Made by a program: the position numbers and the translations under genes. From Bacteroidales bacterium (GTDB taxonomy: Bacteria > Bacteroidota > Bacteroidia > Bacteroidales > Lentimicrobiaceae), in NCBI GenBank assembly GCA_016705005.1, contig JADIZB010000038.1, forward strand, positions 186,001 through 250,000: a stretch of DNA of 64,000 nucleotides, written 5' to 3'. Shown here in pieces: positions 1 to 8,500 of the stretch; positions within the stretch are counted from its first letter, which is position 1, and the number at the start of each line of letters is the position of its first letter. The notes under the pieces are model-generated. The model was given only the letters and a program-made list of their open reading frames with translations. It was not told where the DNA came from and ran no database searches.

Positions 1-606
1 GAAGACATAATGATTGAACCTGATTACAGAATCCTGTGGAAATCTGGCCCTGATCCTGACCTTCTCGTTTCTGCGGAGAAAACTGCGCATCAGTGGTTTA
101 TTGTTCAGGTCAGTCAGAATATAATCAGCAGGACCATTGTGCAGTAATTTCGGCAGATTGATATACTGTCCATGAGAATTGGAAGTATTAATGTCAGTCA
201 GGACGACCTGAATGATATAGTTCTTTCCGGTTCCTGCCTTTATTATGATTGAGTCTTCGAATAATCCTGAAAACAAAAGTGAATCTACCCCCCTGTAGGA
301 TCCGGAATCCATCAGTACACCCTTCTCATAACCGTCATACAACTGATAATCTATTCTGTAACGGGCAAAGGGTTTTGATCCGGCGATCTGCTGATATTTT
401 AGTTCGCTGAGCGGAAAACGAAAGTACAGGTTCGTGAGACTGTCGTCCAGGTTGAAAACTGAATAACTGAGTCCCTCAATGTGCAAATCAGGTTTGTAAA
501 ACCCGGCTATATTCTGTGTAGCCAGCTTACCTGTTGCCGAACAACCGGCAAAGCCAACTGTAGCTGCAATCATCATCAGATAAAGTAGCATTCGTCCGGT
601 TCTCAT
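1..606 (-). CDS. GWxTD-domain-like lipoprotein, N-terminal part (cut by window edge)
   Basis: An open frame of 202 codons runs from an ATG at 606-604 to the left window edge with no stop, so the C-terminal part lies outside. It starts with a short basic stretch, a hydrophobic core and a lipobox ending in GFAGC, which predicts a Sec/SPII lipoprotein. The next residues alternate polar and aromatic positions (for example LYFRFPLSEL, YRIDYQLYDGY, YIIQVVLTD), the pattern of the N-terminal beta domain that precedes the GWxTD domain in Bacteroidota envelope proteins. Function in that family is unknown. The GWxTD motif itself is not in the visible part, so the family call is by resemblance. A small hairpin (705-722) lies upstream. 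Confidence 0.65.
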   Translation of the reverse strand, partial: MRTGRMLLYLMMIAATVGFAGCSATGKLATQNIAGFYKPDLHIEGLSYSVFNLDDSLTNLYFRFPLSELKYQQIAGSKPFARYRIDYQLYDGYEKGVLMDSGSYRGVDSLLFSGLFEDSIIIKAGTGKNYIIQVVLTDINTSNSHGQYINLPKLLHNGPADYILTDLNNKPLMRSFLRRNEKVRIRARFPQDSVIRFNHYVF

Positions 607-948
607 AAATCAAAAAAATTAGCTGTACACTATTTAACCGGTCGTTTACTGTAGCAAGCCGGAATTGTAAAATTAGGAAATATAGCGGTAAATCATTTAT
701 CAAAATTGTGTGGAAACACAATATACTCATAGATTGAACAGTGAGATTCCGGAAGACCCCCGATGGATATCCTCCTTTGTGCATTTCAATGCCTGAGTGG
801 TCATTATATTACAAGCTTGTCAGGCTTTTTATAACAGCCTCATCCGGTTCAGTTAAAAACCAGACAGGCTTCCGGCATACCCAGAGGTGTGCTCAACTTT
901 GTAAAGAAATGATTTTGAGTCGCAATTGAAAAGAGGCAATCACTCTTT
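607..948. other. Intergenic region without a recognised gene
   Basis: This stretch lies between two minus-strand genes. A 62-codon plus-strand frame (741-929) has no signal peptide, no recognisable motif and no promoter-like element, so I do not call it. The only structure seen is a 7-bp hairpin with a GGAA loop (705-722), in the leader region of the lipoprotein gene to the left. Confidence 0.5.
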
Positions 949-1956
949 TTATTTAACCCTAAGCCGTTTGCCTACGGTAAGCTTCTTTTTCGCTGAAATC
1001 CCGTTAAGCTTGCAGATCTTATTCACGGTAGTTTTATACCGGAGGGCAATCGCATATAGGGTGTCGCCTGATTTAATGGTATGATATTTAGCTGTAACAG
1101 CTTGTGACTGCCCGCCTGTACTACTGTTACCTGAACCCTGGGTTGATGAAGCATTGGGAGTGCTTTTTTTCCGGCTGAAGAAATCTTTATCAACGATAAG
1201 CGTATCCTTCAGAACACAGAAATTATTGAAATCGATAATCTTGTTCGGGTTAAAATGCTCGCCCAGATAACGGGTTTCAAAATGAAGGTGGGTGGTGGTA
1301 GCCCTACCAGTCCTGCCACCCAATCCGATTACATCCCCGGCTCTGACTTCCTGATTAACAGATACAAGTATTTTTGAAAGATGACCATAAACTGTTTCAA
1401 GTCCATTGGTATGTCTGATAACAACCATTTTCCCATAGCCGCTCATCACCCTGGCAATTCTGACCTTCCCCGTGAAGGCTGTGCGGATGGTATCTCCGTT
1501 TTCCAGTTTAATGTCCATCCCGGCATGGAATCTTCGTCCCCTGGGGCCATAGGGAGATATGACCTTTCCCTTGAAGGGGAAGCAGAATTTCCCCTCAGCC
1601 GGATCATTGAGCAGTATGATTCTGGGCTCAGCCAGCGTTGAAAGATCGGTACGTCCTGTTCTGATATACAGGGTATCCCACCTGTCGCTGTTAACTACCG
1701 CTGAAGGTACAAACATGATATCTTCGGGAACAAAGCTCTTTTCAGTATCTTCATCAAGATTCTCATCTTCAGGTATAATCTCCTCAAAGGAGGAATCATA
1801 GTCAAAGCCACCGGGTCCTATCTTCGTTGTGTCATCCGGGTAGAAAAAATCAGTCGTATCAATGACAAATCCCTGAGTATGACCCGAAGATGCGATGATA
1901 GCGACGAATAAAACCAACAACAGGCTTCTGACAATATATTTGATACGAAGATTCAT
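949..1956 (-). CDS. Secreted M23 peptidase with C-terminal LysM domain
   Basis: Predicted periplasmic murein endopeptidase or murein-hydrolase regulator. I chose the ATG at 1956 because it directly precedes a signal peptide (MNLRIKYIVRS, then a hydrophobic run and a SGHTQ cleavage region); a start 15 codons upstream would put a charged, non-signal extension in front. The M23 domain lies in the middle and keeps the zinc-site motifs HAGMD (HxxxD) and HLHFE (HxH), with the YGHLS segment between them. The last 45 residues form one LysM repeat (IKSGDTLYAIALRY), which should anchor it to peptidoglycan. An acidic, low-complexity linker separates the signal peptide from the catalytic domain. The domain order resembles NlpD/EnvC-like proteins, but it keeps the full set of metal ligands and so may be catalytic. 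Confidence 0.85.
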   Translation of the reverse strand: MNLRIKYIVRSLLLVLFVAIIASSGHTQGFVIDTTDFFYPDDTTKIGPGGFDYDSSFEEIIPEDENLDEDTEKSFVPEDIMFVPSAVVNSDRWDTLYIRTGRTDLSTLAEPRIILLNDPAEGKFCFPFKGKVISPYGPRGRRFHAGMDIKLENGDTIRTAFTGKVRIARVMSGYGKMVVIRHTNGLETVYGHLSKILVSVNQEVRAGDVIGLGGRTGRATTTHLHFETRYLGEHFNPNKIIDFNNFCVLKDTLIVDKDFFSRKKSTPNASSTQGSGNSSTGGQSQAVTAKYHTIKSGDTLYAIALRYKTTVNKICKLNGISAKKKLTVGKRLRVK

Positions 1957-2085
1957 TTCCGGAATTAATTCAATACAGTGGCTGTTTGCAAAAATAGTCA
2001 TTTCGTTTTTCAGCTGAGCCTTAAATGTCCTGCTGACGGTGGCATTCCTTTCGATTAATGTTAAAAATTGTTAAGCAATCCAAGC

Positions 2086-2117
2086 AAAAAGGGCGGCAGA
2101 AATATCTGCACGCCCTT
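2086..2117 (-). terminator. Intrinsic terminator after the SGNH gene
   Basis: Read on the minus strand, AAGGGCG pairs with CGCCCTT across an internally paired GCAGA/TCTGC stem and is followed by a short T run. It sits about 20 bases after the stop of the SGNH hydrolase gene and ends that transcript. Confidence 0.7.
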
Positions 2118-2138
2118 CTAAGTTATAAATCACTCTGT

Positions 2139-3473
2139 TTACGGAAATACAAGACCCGGATAATCACCAACATTTACTGTTGGAATACCGGCATTGTATT
2201 TCAGGTTGATGGCTTCAATAAAATTGTTGGCTACAATAGCGTTTCCGCGTGGTGTCAGGTGAACCCCGTCAAGAGAAAAAATACCTCCGGTGACGTATGA
2301 CAATGAAAATTTGATTCCATCGTAAACAAGCCCGGTTTTTGAATTGGTCAAGAATGCATTCACATCAACAAAAGCCAGATCATTGGTTTCTGCAAGTGTT
2401 TTAAGTGTCTGATTAAAGGCCGAAGTTGCTGATTTAACAGCATTTACTTCTGACTCAACCAATGTATACATGCCCGGAATGGCCTTCTTACTGCCCCATC
2501 CTTTGCAACGGATAGAGTCCTGTGGAAGGGATAAGAGAATAAATTCATTCGATTTGATCTGACGCATCTGAATGGGCGATGTGGGATCAGAAATAATAAA
2601 GGCGTTCTGCCCCAGAGCAAAATTGATGCCGAATGCTCCGCTTCCATAGGCAATATTAAGCGAATCAACCTGACCCTGCCTGGTAAGAACCAATCCGTTA
2701 TAAGGAATTGTCGTGAAAAAAGGAACACTGGTAACGTCCGGAATATTTGCTACAACTCCTTTGGCTCCGTTCGAAGTCAGATTGGTTACAAGTGTGGTGA
2801 GCGCTCCGGTAAACATTTCCTGTGATGTAATGATGTCGCCCATTCCTCCTGATGTTGAATAACCAAGTACATCATTGTTACCGATCCATAATGAAAAGAA
2901 GGTAGCATTGGCGGCCATGGCATCGGCCAGAATTGTTGTATTAGGAGCTGAAGCAAAGCGCACAAAATAAGGATTGGCTGTCGGAGGTGCGACCAGCAAT
3001 CCATCAGGGTTTCCGTATCCAGGAGCTACCAGATGATAGGATTTAGCACCGGGAACTCCGAAATTATTTACCGGATAGCCAATAGGCATGGCAGCTGCGG
3101 GATAACCGGTAGGTGTTCCACCTGCGGGAATTGGTCCAAGTGAAGCAACGCCAAGACAGTTGGTAGAAATCCCCAGTTTCATTTTTCCGGCCAACAAACC
3201 ATCTTCGTTTGAAACAACCGGAAGTACAAAATCACCTCCGCCAACCAGTTGAAACTGCTTTGCCAGAATGTTGGCATATGAGTAACTCTGTCCGGAAGTA
3301 TATAGGGCACTGTTCGAATAGCCAGCTGTAAGTGAATTTCCAAGAGAAATATACTTGGTAAAGTCAGCATCACCGGCCGAAGGGGTATAGTCGTCGAGCT
3401 TCGGTTCGCAGGAAACTGCCACCAGAAGCAATAGAAAATATGCGATGTATCTTGATTTCATGAGTCGTGTCAT
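2139..3473 (-). CDS. SGNH/GDSL-type hydrolase lipoprotein
   Basis: Predicted outer-membrane or periplasmic esterase or lipase of the SGNH family. A signal peptide ends in a lipobox (LLVAVSC), followed by the block I motif GNSLTAGY, where the Ser is the nucleophile, and near the C-terminus the block V motif DGVHLTP with the catalytic Asp and His. An intermediate GNND motif (WIGNNDVLG) fits block III. Length (444 aa) is longer than small GDSL esterases, with a large Gly/Pro/Ala-rich insertion after block I. The first ATG (3473) lies 6 bases after the stop of the FadL gene; an ATG four codons in (3461, MKSRYIAYFL) is equally good. The tight spacing with the FadL-type porin suggests one operon, perhaps lipid hydrolysis plus uptake. 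Confidence 0.8.
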   Translation of the reverse strand: MTRLMKSRYIAYFLLLLVAVSCEPKLDDYTPSAGDADFTKYISLGNSLTAGYSNSALYTSGQSYSYANILAKQFQLVGGGDFVLPVVSNEDGLLAGKMKLGISTNCLGVASLGPIPAGGTPTGYPAAAMPIGYPVNNFGVPGAKSYHLVAPGYGNPDGLLVAPPTANPYFVRFASAPNTTILADAMAANATFFSLWIGNNDVLGYSTSGGMGDIITSQEMFTGALTTLVTNLTSNGAKGVVANIPDVTSVPFFTTIPYNGLVLTRQGQVDSLNIAYGSGAFGINFALGQNAFIISDPTSPIQMRQIKSNEFILLSLPQDSIRCKGWGSKKAIPGMYTLVESEVNAVKSATSAFNQTLKTLAETNDLAFVDVNAFLTNSKTGLVYDGIKFSLSYVTGGIFSLDGVHLTPRGNAIVANNFIEAINLKYNAGIPTVNVGDYPGLVFP

Positions 3474-3479
3474 TTTTTA

Positions 3480-4709
3480 TCAGAAATTATAGGTTAAACC
3501 AAAACCAGGGATATATACCCTCGACTTAAAAGTACCACCGAAGTTGTCAGGTGTATATTGCTTGTCAGCCTCGGCTCCCATAATGTAAAGGAATGACAGG
3601 TCAATGGAGAGCTTTTCAACAGGTTTGTAAGAAAGTCCGGCGGTTAATCCAAGATTGTTAAGGCTGGGCGTTTCAGGTGAGAAATACTCTTCATTCACAG
3701 GTGACGGGTCATAATACCCACCTGCCCTGATGGCAAACTTATCATTGATGGTATATTCACCACCCAATCTGACGATCAGTTTATCTTCATACAAACGCGG
3801 ATTTTTAGAATCAGGTAACGCGGGTGTATTTGTTTCGAAGTCAAAAATCAATGAGTCATAAACACTCCAGAATACGTAATTCAGGCTCAGACCAATCATA
3901 AGGTCCTCTGATACATTATATGACAAACCGAAATCCAGGTTTGCCGGCAAAGGCAGTGTGGTGCTGAATTTATTGTCGGCAGGAAAATTTCCGGCCAGTG
4001 TTGAAGGCACGGTAAATTTAGCTTCTGCACCGCTGACTTCCATGCTGATTTCAGATCTGTAATCAATTCCAATGCTTAATTTCTCCGTTGGCTGAATCAT
4101 AACTCCAACATTGTAACCCATGGCTGTGGTTGAACCGTTGAGATTAACACTACCATCACCATTGGCTCCGGTAACAGGTAAAGCTTTGGTAAGATCGAAT
4201 TTTCCGGTAGCAAACACAAATCCTGCTCCGATACCCAGCCAGTCATTCACTTTATACGACAAAGTAGGCTGAAAGAAAATAGCCCTGAGCGACAGATCCT
4301 GAATCAGATAACGACCATCCCAGTCTTTTCCCCAGGATAAACTGTTTCCGTATGGGGTGTTCACTGCAAGTCCGGCACTCAGCCTGTCATTGATCTTGGC
4401 AGCACCATAGAAATAAAAAGGTGTGCCCAGTGGATTTTCTGTCATGGCTGAATAAGTCGATGGTTCATTCTTCCTGAAGATGGTAAATGAACGGATAGGA
4501 CTGATTCCAGCAGCAAAACTGAAGGAAGGTTTCATAAATGAAAGCCCGCCGGGATTGTAAAACATCGAACTGGCATCCAGGCTCAGGGAGGTCCCGATCA
4601 GACCCATACCGATCTGTTTCTGGCCATGTAACCCCACCTGATAGCCTCCTGCATACACCCCACTTATCCATAAAGTGCATACAACCGAAAGCAAAGTTAA
4701 TTTTCGCAT
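3480..4709 (-). CDS. OmpP1/FadL-family outer-membrane transport protein
   Basis: A 409-aa protein with a cleavable signal peptide (MRKLTLLSVVC... VYAGG) and the FadL hallmark after it: a glycine-rich N-terminal plug region (GLHGQKQIGMGLIGT, then SSMFYNPGGLSFM). The rest alternates in beta-strand fashion and ends with an aromatic residue (GFGLTYNF), typical of 14-strand FadL barrels. Family members move long-chain fatty acids or other hydrophobic compounds through the outer membrane; the substrate here cannot be read from sequence. It is the first gene of a probable two-gene unit with the SGNH hydrolase lipoprotein. Confidence 0.85.
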   Translation of the reverse strand: MRKLTLLSVVCTLWISGVYAGGYQVGLHGQKQIGMGLIGTSLSLDASSMFYNPGGLSFMKPSFSFAAGISPIRSFTIFRKNEPSTYSAMTENPLGTPFYFYGAAKINDRLSAGLAVNTPYGNSLSWGKDWDGRYLIQDLSLRAIFFQPTLSYKVNDWLGIGAGFVFATGKFDLTKALPVTGANGDGSVNLNGSTTAMGYNVGVMIQPTEKLSIGIDYRSEISMEVSGAEAKFTVPSTLAGNFPADNKFSTTLPLPANLDFGLSYNVSEDLMIGLSLNYVFWSVYDSLIFDFETNTPALPDSKNPRLYEDKLIVRLGGEYTINDKFAIRAGGYYDPSPVNEEYFSPETPSLNNLGLTAGLSYKPVEKLSIDLSFLYIMGAEADKQYTPDNFGGTFKSRVYIPGFGLTYNF

Positions 4710-4755
4710 AGTTTATTCTGTTTGGTTTAAATTGGTGTTTTCAATCAAAAAACTT

Positions 4756-4779
4756 ACAAATGTACATAAATACATTTGT
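4756..4779 (-). promoter_or_regulatory. Palindromic promoter region of the FadL gene
   Basis: A perfect 9-bp inverted repeat (ACAAATGTA, 6-base spacer, TACATTTGT) lies about 50 bases upstream of the FadL start. On the minus strand the inner arm contains TACATTTG, a match to the Bacteroidota -7 consensus TAnnTTTG; the same element appears by symmetry on the plus strand. It could be a promoter overlapped by a dyad operator. The plus-strand copy faces ung on the opposite strand and is unlikely to be used. Confidence 0.45.
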
Positions 4780-4820
4780 TTTATCAGTAAATATTAACAA
4801 CAGGTTGATGCTGACAATAG

Positions 4821-5498
4821 TCAGAGTCCCCAGTCCACCGGTGTAAGACCTTTGCTTACCAGCCATTCATTGGCTGATGAAAAATGCCTGCACCCGAAAA
4901 AACCCCGGTATACACTGAGTGGTGAAGGATGAGGGGCTTCCAGAATGCAATGCTTTGTTGTATCAATGATTGCTTTTTTATTCCTGGCATAATTACCCCA
5001 CAGCATAAAAACCAATCCGGAGCATTTCTCCGATAACTTCCTGATTACTGCATCGGTAAACTGTTCCCAGCCTTTCCCCTGATGCGATCCGGCCTGATTT
5101 GCCCTAACCGTGAGCGTAGCATTCAACAACAGCACTCCCTGATCAGCCCAGTGTGTAAGATTACCACTGTGTGGATAAGGAATCCCAAGGTCGGTTTCAA
5201 GTTCTTTAAGAATATTCTGAAGCGAAGGTGGAAATAAAACACCATCAGGAACTGAGAAGCAAAGTCCGTGCGCCTGACCCGGTCCATGATAAGGGTCCTG
5301 TCCCAGAATAACAACCTTTACCCTGCTGAAAGGCGTACTGTTAAAAGCTTCGAAGATCACGGGACCCGGAGGATATACCTGATATTGTTTTTTTTCATCC
5401 ACGAGAAAAATCCTAAGTGCCTCAAAATATGGCTTTTGAAATTCATCCGACAATTCCTTCTTCCATTCATCGTTTATTTGTGGATTTATTTGCCCCAT
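4821..5498 (-). CDS. ung: Uracil-DNA glycosylase (family 1)
   Basis: Removes uracil from DNA to start base-excision repair in the cytoplasm. The 225-aa length is normal for the family. The catalytic water-activating loop GQDPYHG is at residues 66-72 (Asp68), and the DNA-intercalation motif HPSPLS is near residue 190 (His190). LLLNATLTVR and FMLWGNYA match the uracil-binding pocket segments. It is a single gene with its own upstream spacing, unrelated to the flanking envelope genes. Confidence 0.97.
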   Translation of the reverse strand: MGQINPQINDEWKKELSDEFQKPYFEALRIFLVDEKKQYQVYPPGPVIFEAFNSTPFSRVKVVILGQDPYHGPGQAHGLCFSVPDGVLFPPSLQNILKELETDLGIPYPHSGNLTHWADQGVLLLNATLTVRANQAGSHQGKGWEQFTDAVIRKLSEKCSGLVFMLWGNYARNKKAIIDTTKHCILEAPHPSPLSVYRGFFGCRHFSSANEWLVSKGLTPVDWGL

Positions 5499-5613
5499 CA
5501 GGTATTACTTTTTGAGATTTAATTTATAAACAATAACATCCCGGTATTTCAGTTTATAATACATCAGGGGTTATTTTTACAAAGAAATGTTTACTTATTC
5601 TTAAAGTAAAGTT

Positions 5614-5742
5614 ATGAAAAAATTCGTTTTGACCATGTTGGTTGTTGTGTCGCTGGGTATTATTATGTCATCATGCCAGTCGAGTCAGAAATGTGCTGCC
5701 TATGGAGAGGCAAGCCGGTACAAAGTAGACCGCAGCCGCTAA
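5614..5742 (+). CDS. Small lipoprotein (42 aa)
   Basis: A short frame encoding MKKFVLTMLVVV, a hydrophobic core and a lipobox SSC, then a mature part of about 23 residues with a CAAYGEASRY motif. Short lipoproteins with a C-x-x-YG core are frequent in Bacteroidota; their function is unknown. Support comes from the complete signal sequence, the in-frame stop at 5740-5742 and an intrinsic terminator directly after it. Confidence 0.7.
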   Translation: MKKFVLTMLVVVSLGIIMSSCQSSQKCAAYGEASRYKVDRSR

Positions 5743-5763
5743 AGCCTCCGATGATTTAAAAGC

Positions 5764-5793
5764 AGCCTGTGATTCGGTTCATGGGCTTTTTTT
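5764..5793 (+). terminator. Intrinsic terminator of the small lipoprotein gene
   Basis: A 9-bp stem with two G-T pairs (AGCCTGTGA against TTCATGGGCT), a 6-base loop and seven T residues starting at 5787. Confidence 0.8.
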
Positions 5794-5794
5794 G

Positions 5795-5825
5795 TTGATT
5801 ACGGCATATTGTTTGTTTACCTTTG
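5795..5825 (+). promoter_or_regulatory. Bacteroidota-type promoter
   Basis: TTG at 5795-5797 (-33 element), a 20-base spacer and TACCTTTG at 5818-5825 (-7 element) fit the Bacteroidota consensus TTG-N19/20-TAnnTTTG. It lies 22 bases before the start codon of the next gene. Confidence 0.7.
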
Positions 5826-5847
5826 TACTTCATATCCGTGAATAATC

Positions 5848-6609
5848 ATGAAGTATTCCAAATATTTTACCTTACTTCTTTTCATACTTACCGGCGTTTC
5901 TACCTCCTTTGCTCAAACCGAAGAAGAATACGATAGCATAACTGACAATTTACTTTTCAGGAAAGAGATGAATGGAAGTGTCATTATTCACTCCCAGGGG
6001 TGGGGGCTTGAATACAGGTTTGGACATAACCGTACTGTTTTCAAAAAGCTGATGTACGAAGCCAATCTGCTGGAGATGAAGGATGCGAAGGAAATCAGGA
6101 CAATTAATCCATTCTTTACAAATACAAAAAGCTACATTTATGGTAAGATGAATGCCCTGTACATCGTCAGGCTTGGGATTAACCAGCAACATATGCTGAA
6201 CAGAAAACCTTATTTCGGCGGTGTAGAACTCAGAGCCTTTTATGCGGGGGGGCTTTCAGTAGGGTTTGCCAAACCGGTTTACCTTGAAATTGTTAAAATG
6301 GATATGTCGCTATACCAGCCAATAATTGTGGTTGAACGCTATGATCCGGATAAGCACTTTAACGATAACATCTATGGGCGCGCACCTTTTACCAAAGGAT
6401 TCGACAAACTGAAACCATACCCCGGCGCTTATGTAAAAGCCGGATTAAGCATTGACTTTGGCACACTCAATCAGAAACCCAAAATAGTCGAAGTTGGCGC
6501 AGTGCTCGATTTATATGCGAAACCAATCCCGGTGATGGCTTTCAAAAACCCTGACCAGTTTTTTCTGACCATCTATTTAAGCTTTGGAATAGGGAAACGA
6601 TACGATTAG
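5848..6609 (+). CDS. Conserved hypothetical secreted or outer-membrane protein
   Basis: 253 aa with a clear signal peptide (MKYSKYFTLLLFILTG, cleavage near SFAQ). The mature part has alternating aromatic strands and many Gly/Tyr residues (GWGLEYRFGHNRT, FGGVELRAFYAGGLSVGF, FFLTIYLSFGIG), which suggests a beta-barrel or beta-rich envelope protein. I recognise no named domain and assign no function. A consensus promoter lies just upstream, so it is probably monocistronic. Confidence 0.75.
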   Translation: MKYSKYFTLLLFILTGVSTSFAQTEEEYDSITDNLLFRKEMNGSVIIHSQGWGLEYRFGHNRTVFKKLMYEANLLEMKDAKEIRTINPFFTNTKSYIYGKMNALYIVRLGINQQHMLNRKPYFGGVELRAFYAGGLSVGFAKPVYLEIVKMDMSLYQPIIVVERYDPDKHFNDNIYGRAPFTKGFDKLKPYPGAYVKAGLSIDFGTLNQKPKIVEVGAVLDLYAKPIPVMAFKNPDQFFLTIYLSFGIGKRYD

Positions 6610-6905
6610 AGAATGCATTTAAAGAAGAAAAATCAATTGTCAGTATAACGCATTAGCTGTCGTTCGTCAACACAGGCTATAAGTTAAATTAGACTCCTGC
6701 CCTGATAATAAACTTCAGAAAACAGCTTAAAACAACTCTGGCGCCCGGCTTTCAATACCGCTGATCATTTAACAATGGCCCGGTAAAATCATTTGATTCT
6801 CCGTATTTATACCTGATTCTTCAGGCAATTCTTCAGGCTTCCGGTTGGCCCGCCTATCAGAGTTTTATTCAGATTGCAATACGCCCTGAAGGAAAGGATA
6901 CCTAT
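6610..6905. other. Intergenic region, nothing recognised
   Basis: This region lies between convergent genes. It holds a short local direct repeat (ATTCTTCAGGC) but no gene, promoter or RNA that I can support. Confidence 0.5.
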
Positions 6906-6938
6906 GAAAAAAAACTCCCGAAACTGAAAGTCCGGGAG
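6906..6938 (-). terminator. Intrinsic terminator after the T9SS FN3 gene
   Basis: On the minus strand CTCCCG pairs with CGGGAG across a 12-base loop and is followed by eight T residues. It ends the transcript of the gene starting at 8440. Confidence 0.75.
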
Positions 6939-6967
6939 CCTTTTAAATATATACATTAAAAGAGGAA

Positions 6968-8440
6968 TTATCTCCTTATAATCAATTTGCTGGTTGATGA
7001 TACACCCTGCGATTCAATCCTAAGCATATAGATGCCGTTAGAAAGTGTTCCCAACTGGAAATCCCTGATAACACCGTTGACAACCTGAACCTCACGGGCA
7101 ATTCGTGTTTTACCTAACAAATCGAACAACGAAACTACAGCTCCACCGGTGAATCTCGATTTAAACTGGATGTTTACCTGGTCCGAAGCAGGTGTAGGAT
7201 AAATCCGCATTCCGTTACTGAAAACAGGTTCGTCAACACCCAATGCTACACTCCTGAAATTCCAGGTATCACTCCAATTGCTGGTATCACTGCTGCTGAT
7301 GGCCCTTACCCTCCAATAATAAGTATTGGCGCTGTCGAGCAGGTTATTGGGCAACTTATACTGTTCAGGGCCAGCTGTAGTTGTAGCAGTAATGCTATAA
7401 GTTGAAGAGCTGGTCATCTGTGGATTGGAAGCAAACTCAAGTTTGTATTGAAGAACACCGCTGATTTTTTCCCATTTCAGGAAGGGCACCAGTTCTACAT
7501 TGGTAGCATTGTTTGCCGGGGAATTCAGGGTTACCTTATCTACTGTTGTAAAATTACGCACCTCTGAAAACAGGGTGTCACGGGTATGGATGGCTTCCAT
7601 TTTCCAGAAGTACTGGGTTCCGAAATGAAGTGTATCTGGTACCAATTTTGTAAGATTCTTAGCAGCAATATAGGTTTCGCTGTGATTAAATTCATTATCG
7701 GTTGCAATGTGAATATTGTACTTATCAAGACCTGCAATCGTGTTCCATTCAAGCTGCACATCCGGAGCCAGACCGGCAGTTGCATTGTCGGGCTTTTTCA
7801 GAGCAAAAACATTAACAACAGTAAACTTTCTTGATTCAGACCATTCCGAAGTATCTGCTGAATGGCGCGCTCTAACCCTTAGATAATAATCTTTCCCGAA
7901 ATACAGAGCGGCTGCGTTGGTCTGAACCAGACTTCCGGCTACACTTGTGATATGGGCTTCCGGACTGTCGAAAGTTGATACTGTATCGAGTTGGAAATCA
8001 AAAAAGGATACACCGGTAATTTCGAACCATATGATCTGAACGTTGGGTGCGGCACCTGAAGAATTTGGATTCGGACGACGGATTACAGGCTTAACAATGG
8101 TCGTAAAACTTCTCGATGATGACCAGGCTGAGGTGCCCTCACTATCAATTGCCCGTACCCTCCAGAAATACAGCTGTCCAAAAAGCAGGTTGGTCATCCT
8201 GTAAGCCGTGAGTTCAGTTGAGAATGTAACCGGATTTGTAAATGCTTCATCCAACGACAGTTGAACTTCATAGTGCAATCCAATCTGGCCTGCTACTGCA
8301 TTCCAGTCCAGTTCCACATTTGGAGCTGCATCGGTTGCACTGTTGTCAGGAGCTACCAATTCAGGAGTATAAATGTCAGGCGAGGCCATAACCATCAGGA
8401 ACGCCAGGGAAGCAAGAACCGAGAGGTATATTTTTTTCAT
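6968..8440 (-). CDS. Secreted protein with fibronectin type III-like repeats and a T9SS type A sorting tail
   Basis: 490 aa. The ATG at 8440 starts a proper signal peptide (MKKIYLSVLASLAFLMVMAS). Four repeated beta domains follow, each with a core such as LDWNAVAG or LEWNTIAG near the start, a YFWRVRA or YYLRVRA strand and an end such as SWSSSRSFTT; these are fibronectin III-like. The last 80 residues form a Por secretion tail (IYPTPASDQVNIQF ... GIYMLRI ... KLIIRR). Family knowledge: such proteins cross the outer membrane through the type IX system and are anchored at the cell surface or released. No catalytic domain is visible, so binding or adhesion is most likely. Confidence 0.8.
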   Translation of the reverse strand: MKKIYLSVLASLAFLMVMASPDIYTPELVAPDNSATDAAPNVELDWNAVAGQIGLHYEVQLSLDEAFTNPVTFSTELTAYRMTNLLFGQLYFWRVRAIDSEGTSAWSSSRSFTTIVKPVIRRPNPNSSGAAPNVQIIWFEITGVSFFDFQLDTVSTFDSPEAHITSVAGSLVQTNAAALYFGKDYYLRVRARHSADTSEWSESRKFTVVNVFALKKPDNATAGLAPDVQLEWNTIAGLDKYNIHIATDNEFNHSETYIAAKNLTKLVPDTLHFGTQYFWKMEAIHTRDTLFSEVRNFTTVDKVTLNSPANNATNVELVPFLKWEKISGVLQYKLEFASNPQMTSSSTYSITATTTAGPEQYKLPNNLLDSANTYYWRVRAISSSDTSNWSDTWNFRSVALGVDEPVFSNGMRIYPTPASDQVNIQFKSRFTGGAVVSLFDLLGKTRIAREVQVVNGVIRDFQLGTLSNGIYMLRIESQGVSSTSKLIIRR

Positions 8441-8500
8441 AATCGGATTATTTTTATTTCTTTTATTGCAAGTCCGGGAAAATGCCGGCACGAGTCTGAA

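Noticed and set aside
741..929. 62-codon plus-strand frame
   Set aside because: No signal peptide, motif or promoter; likely chance.
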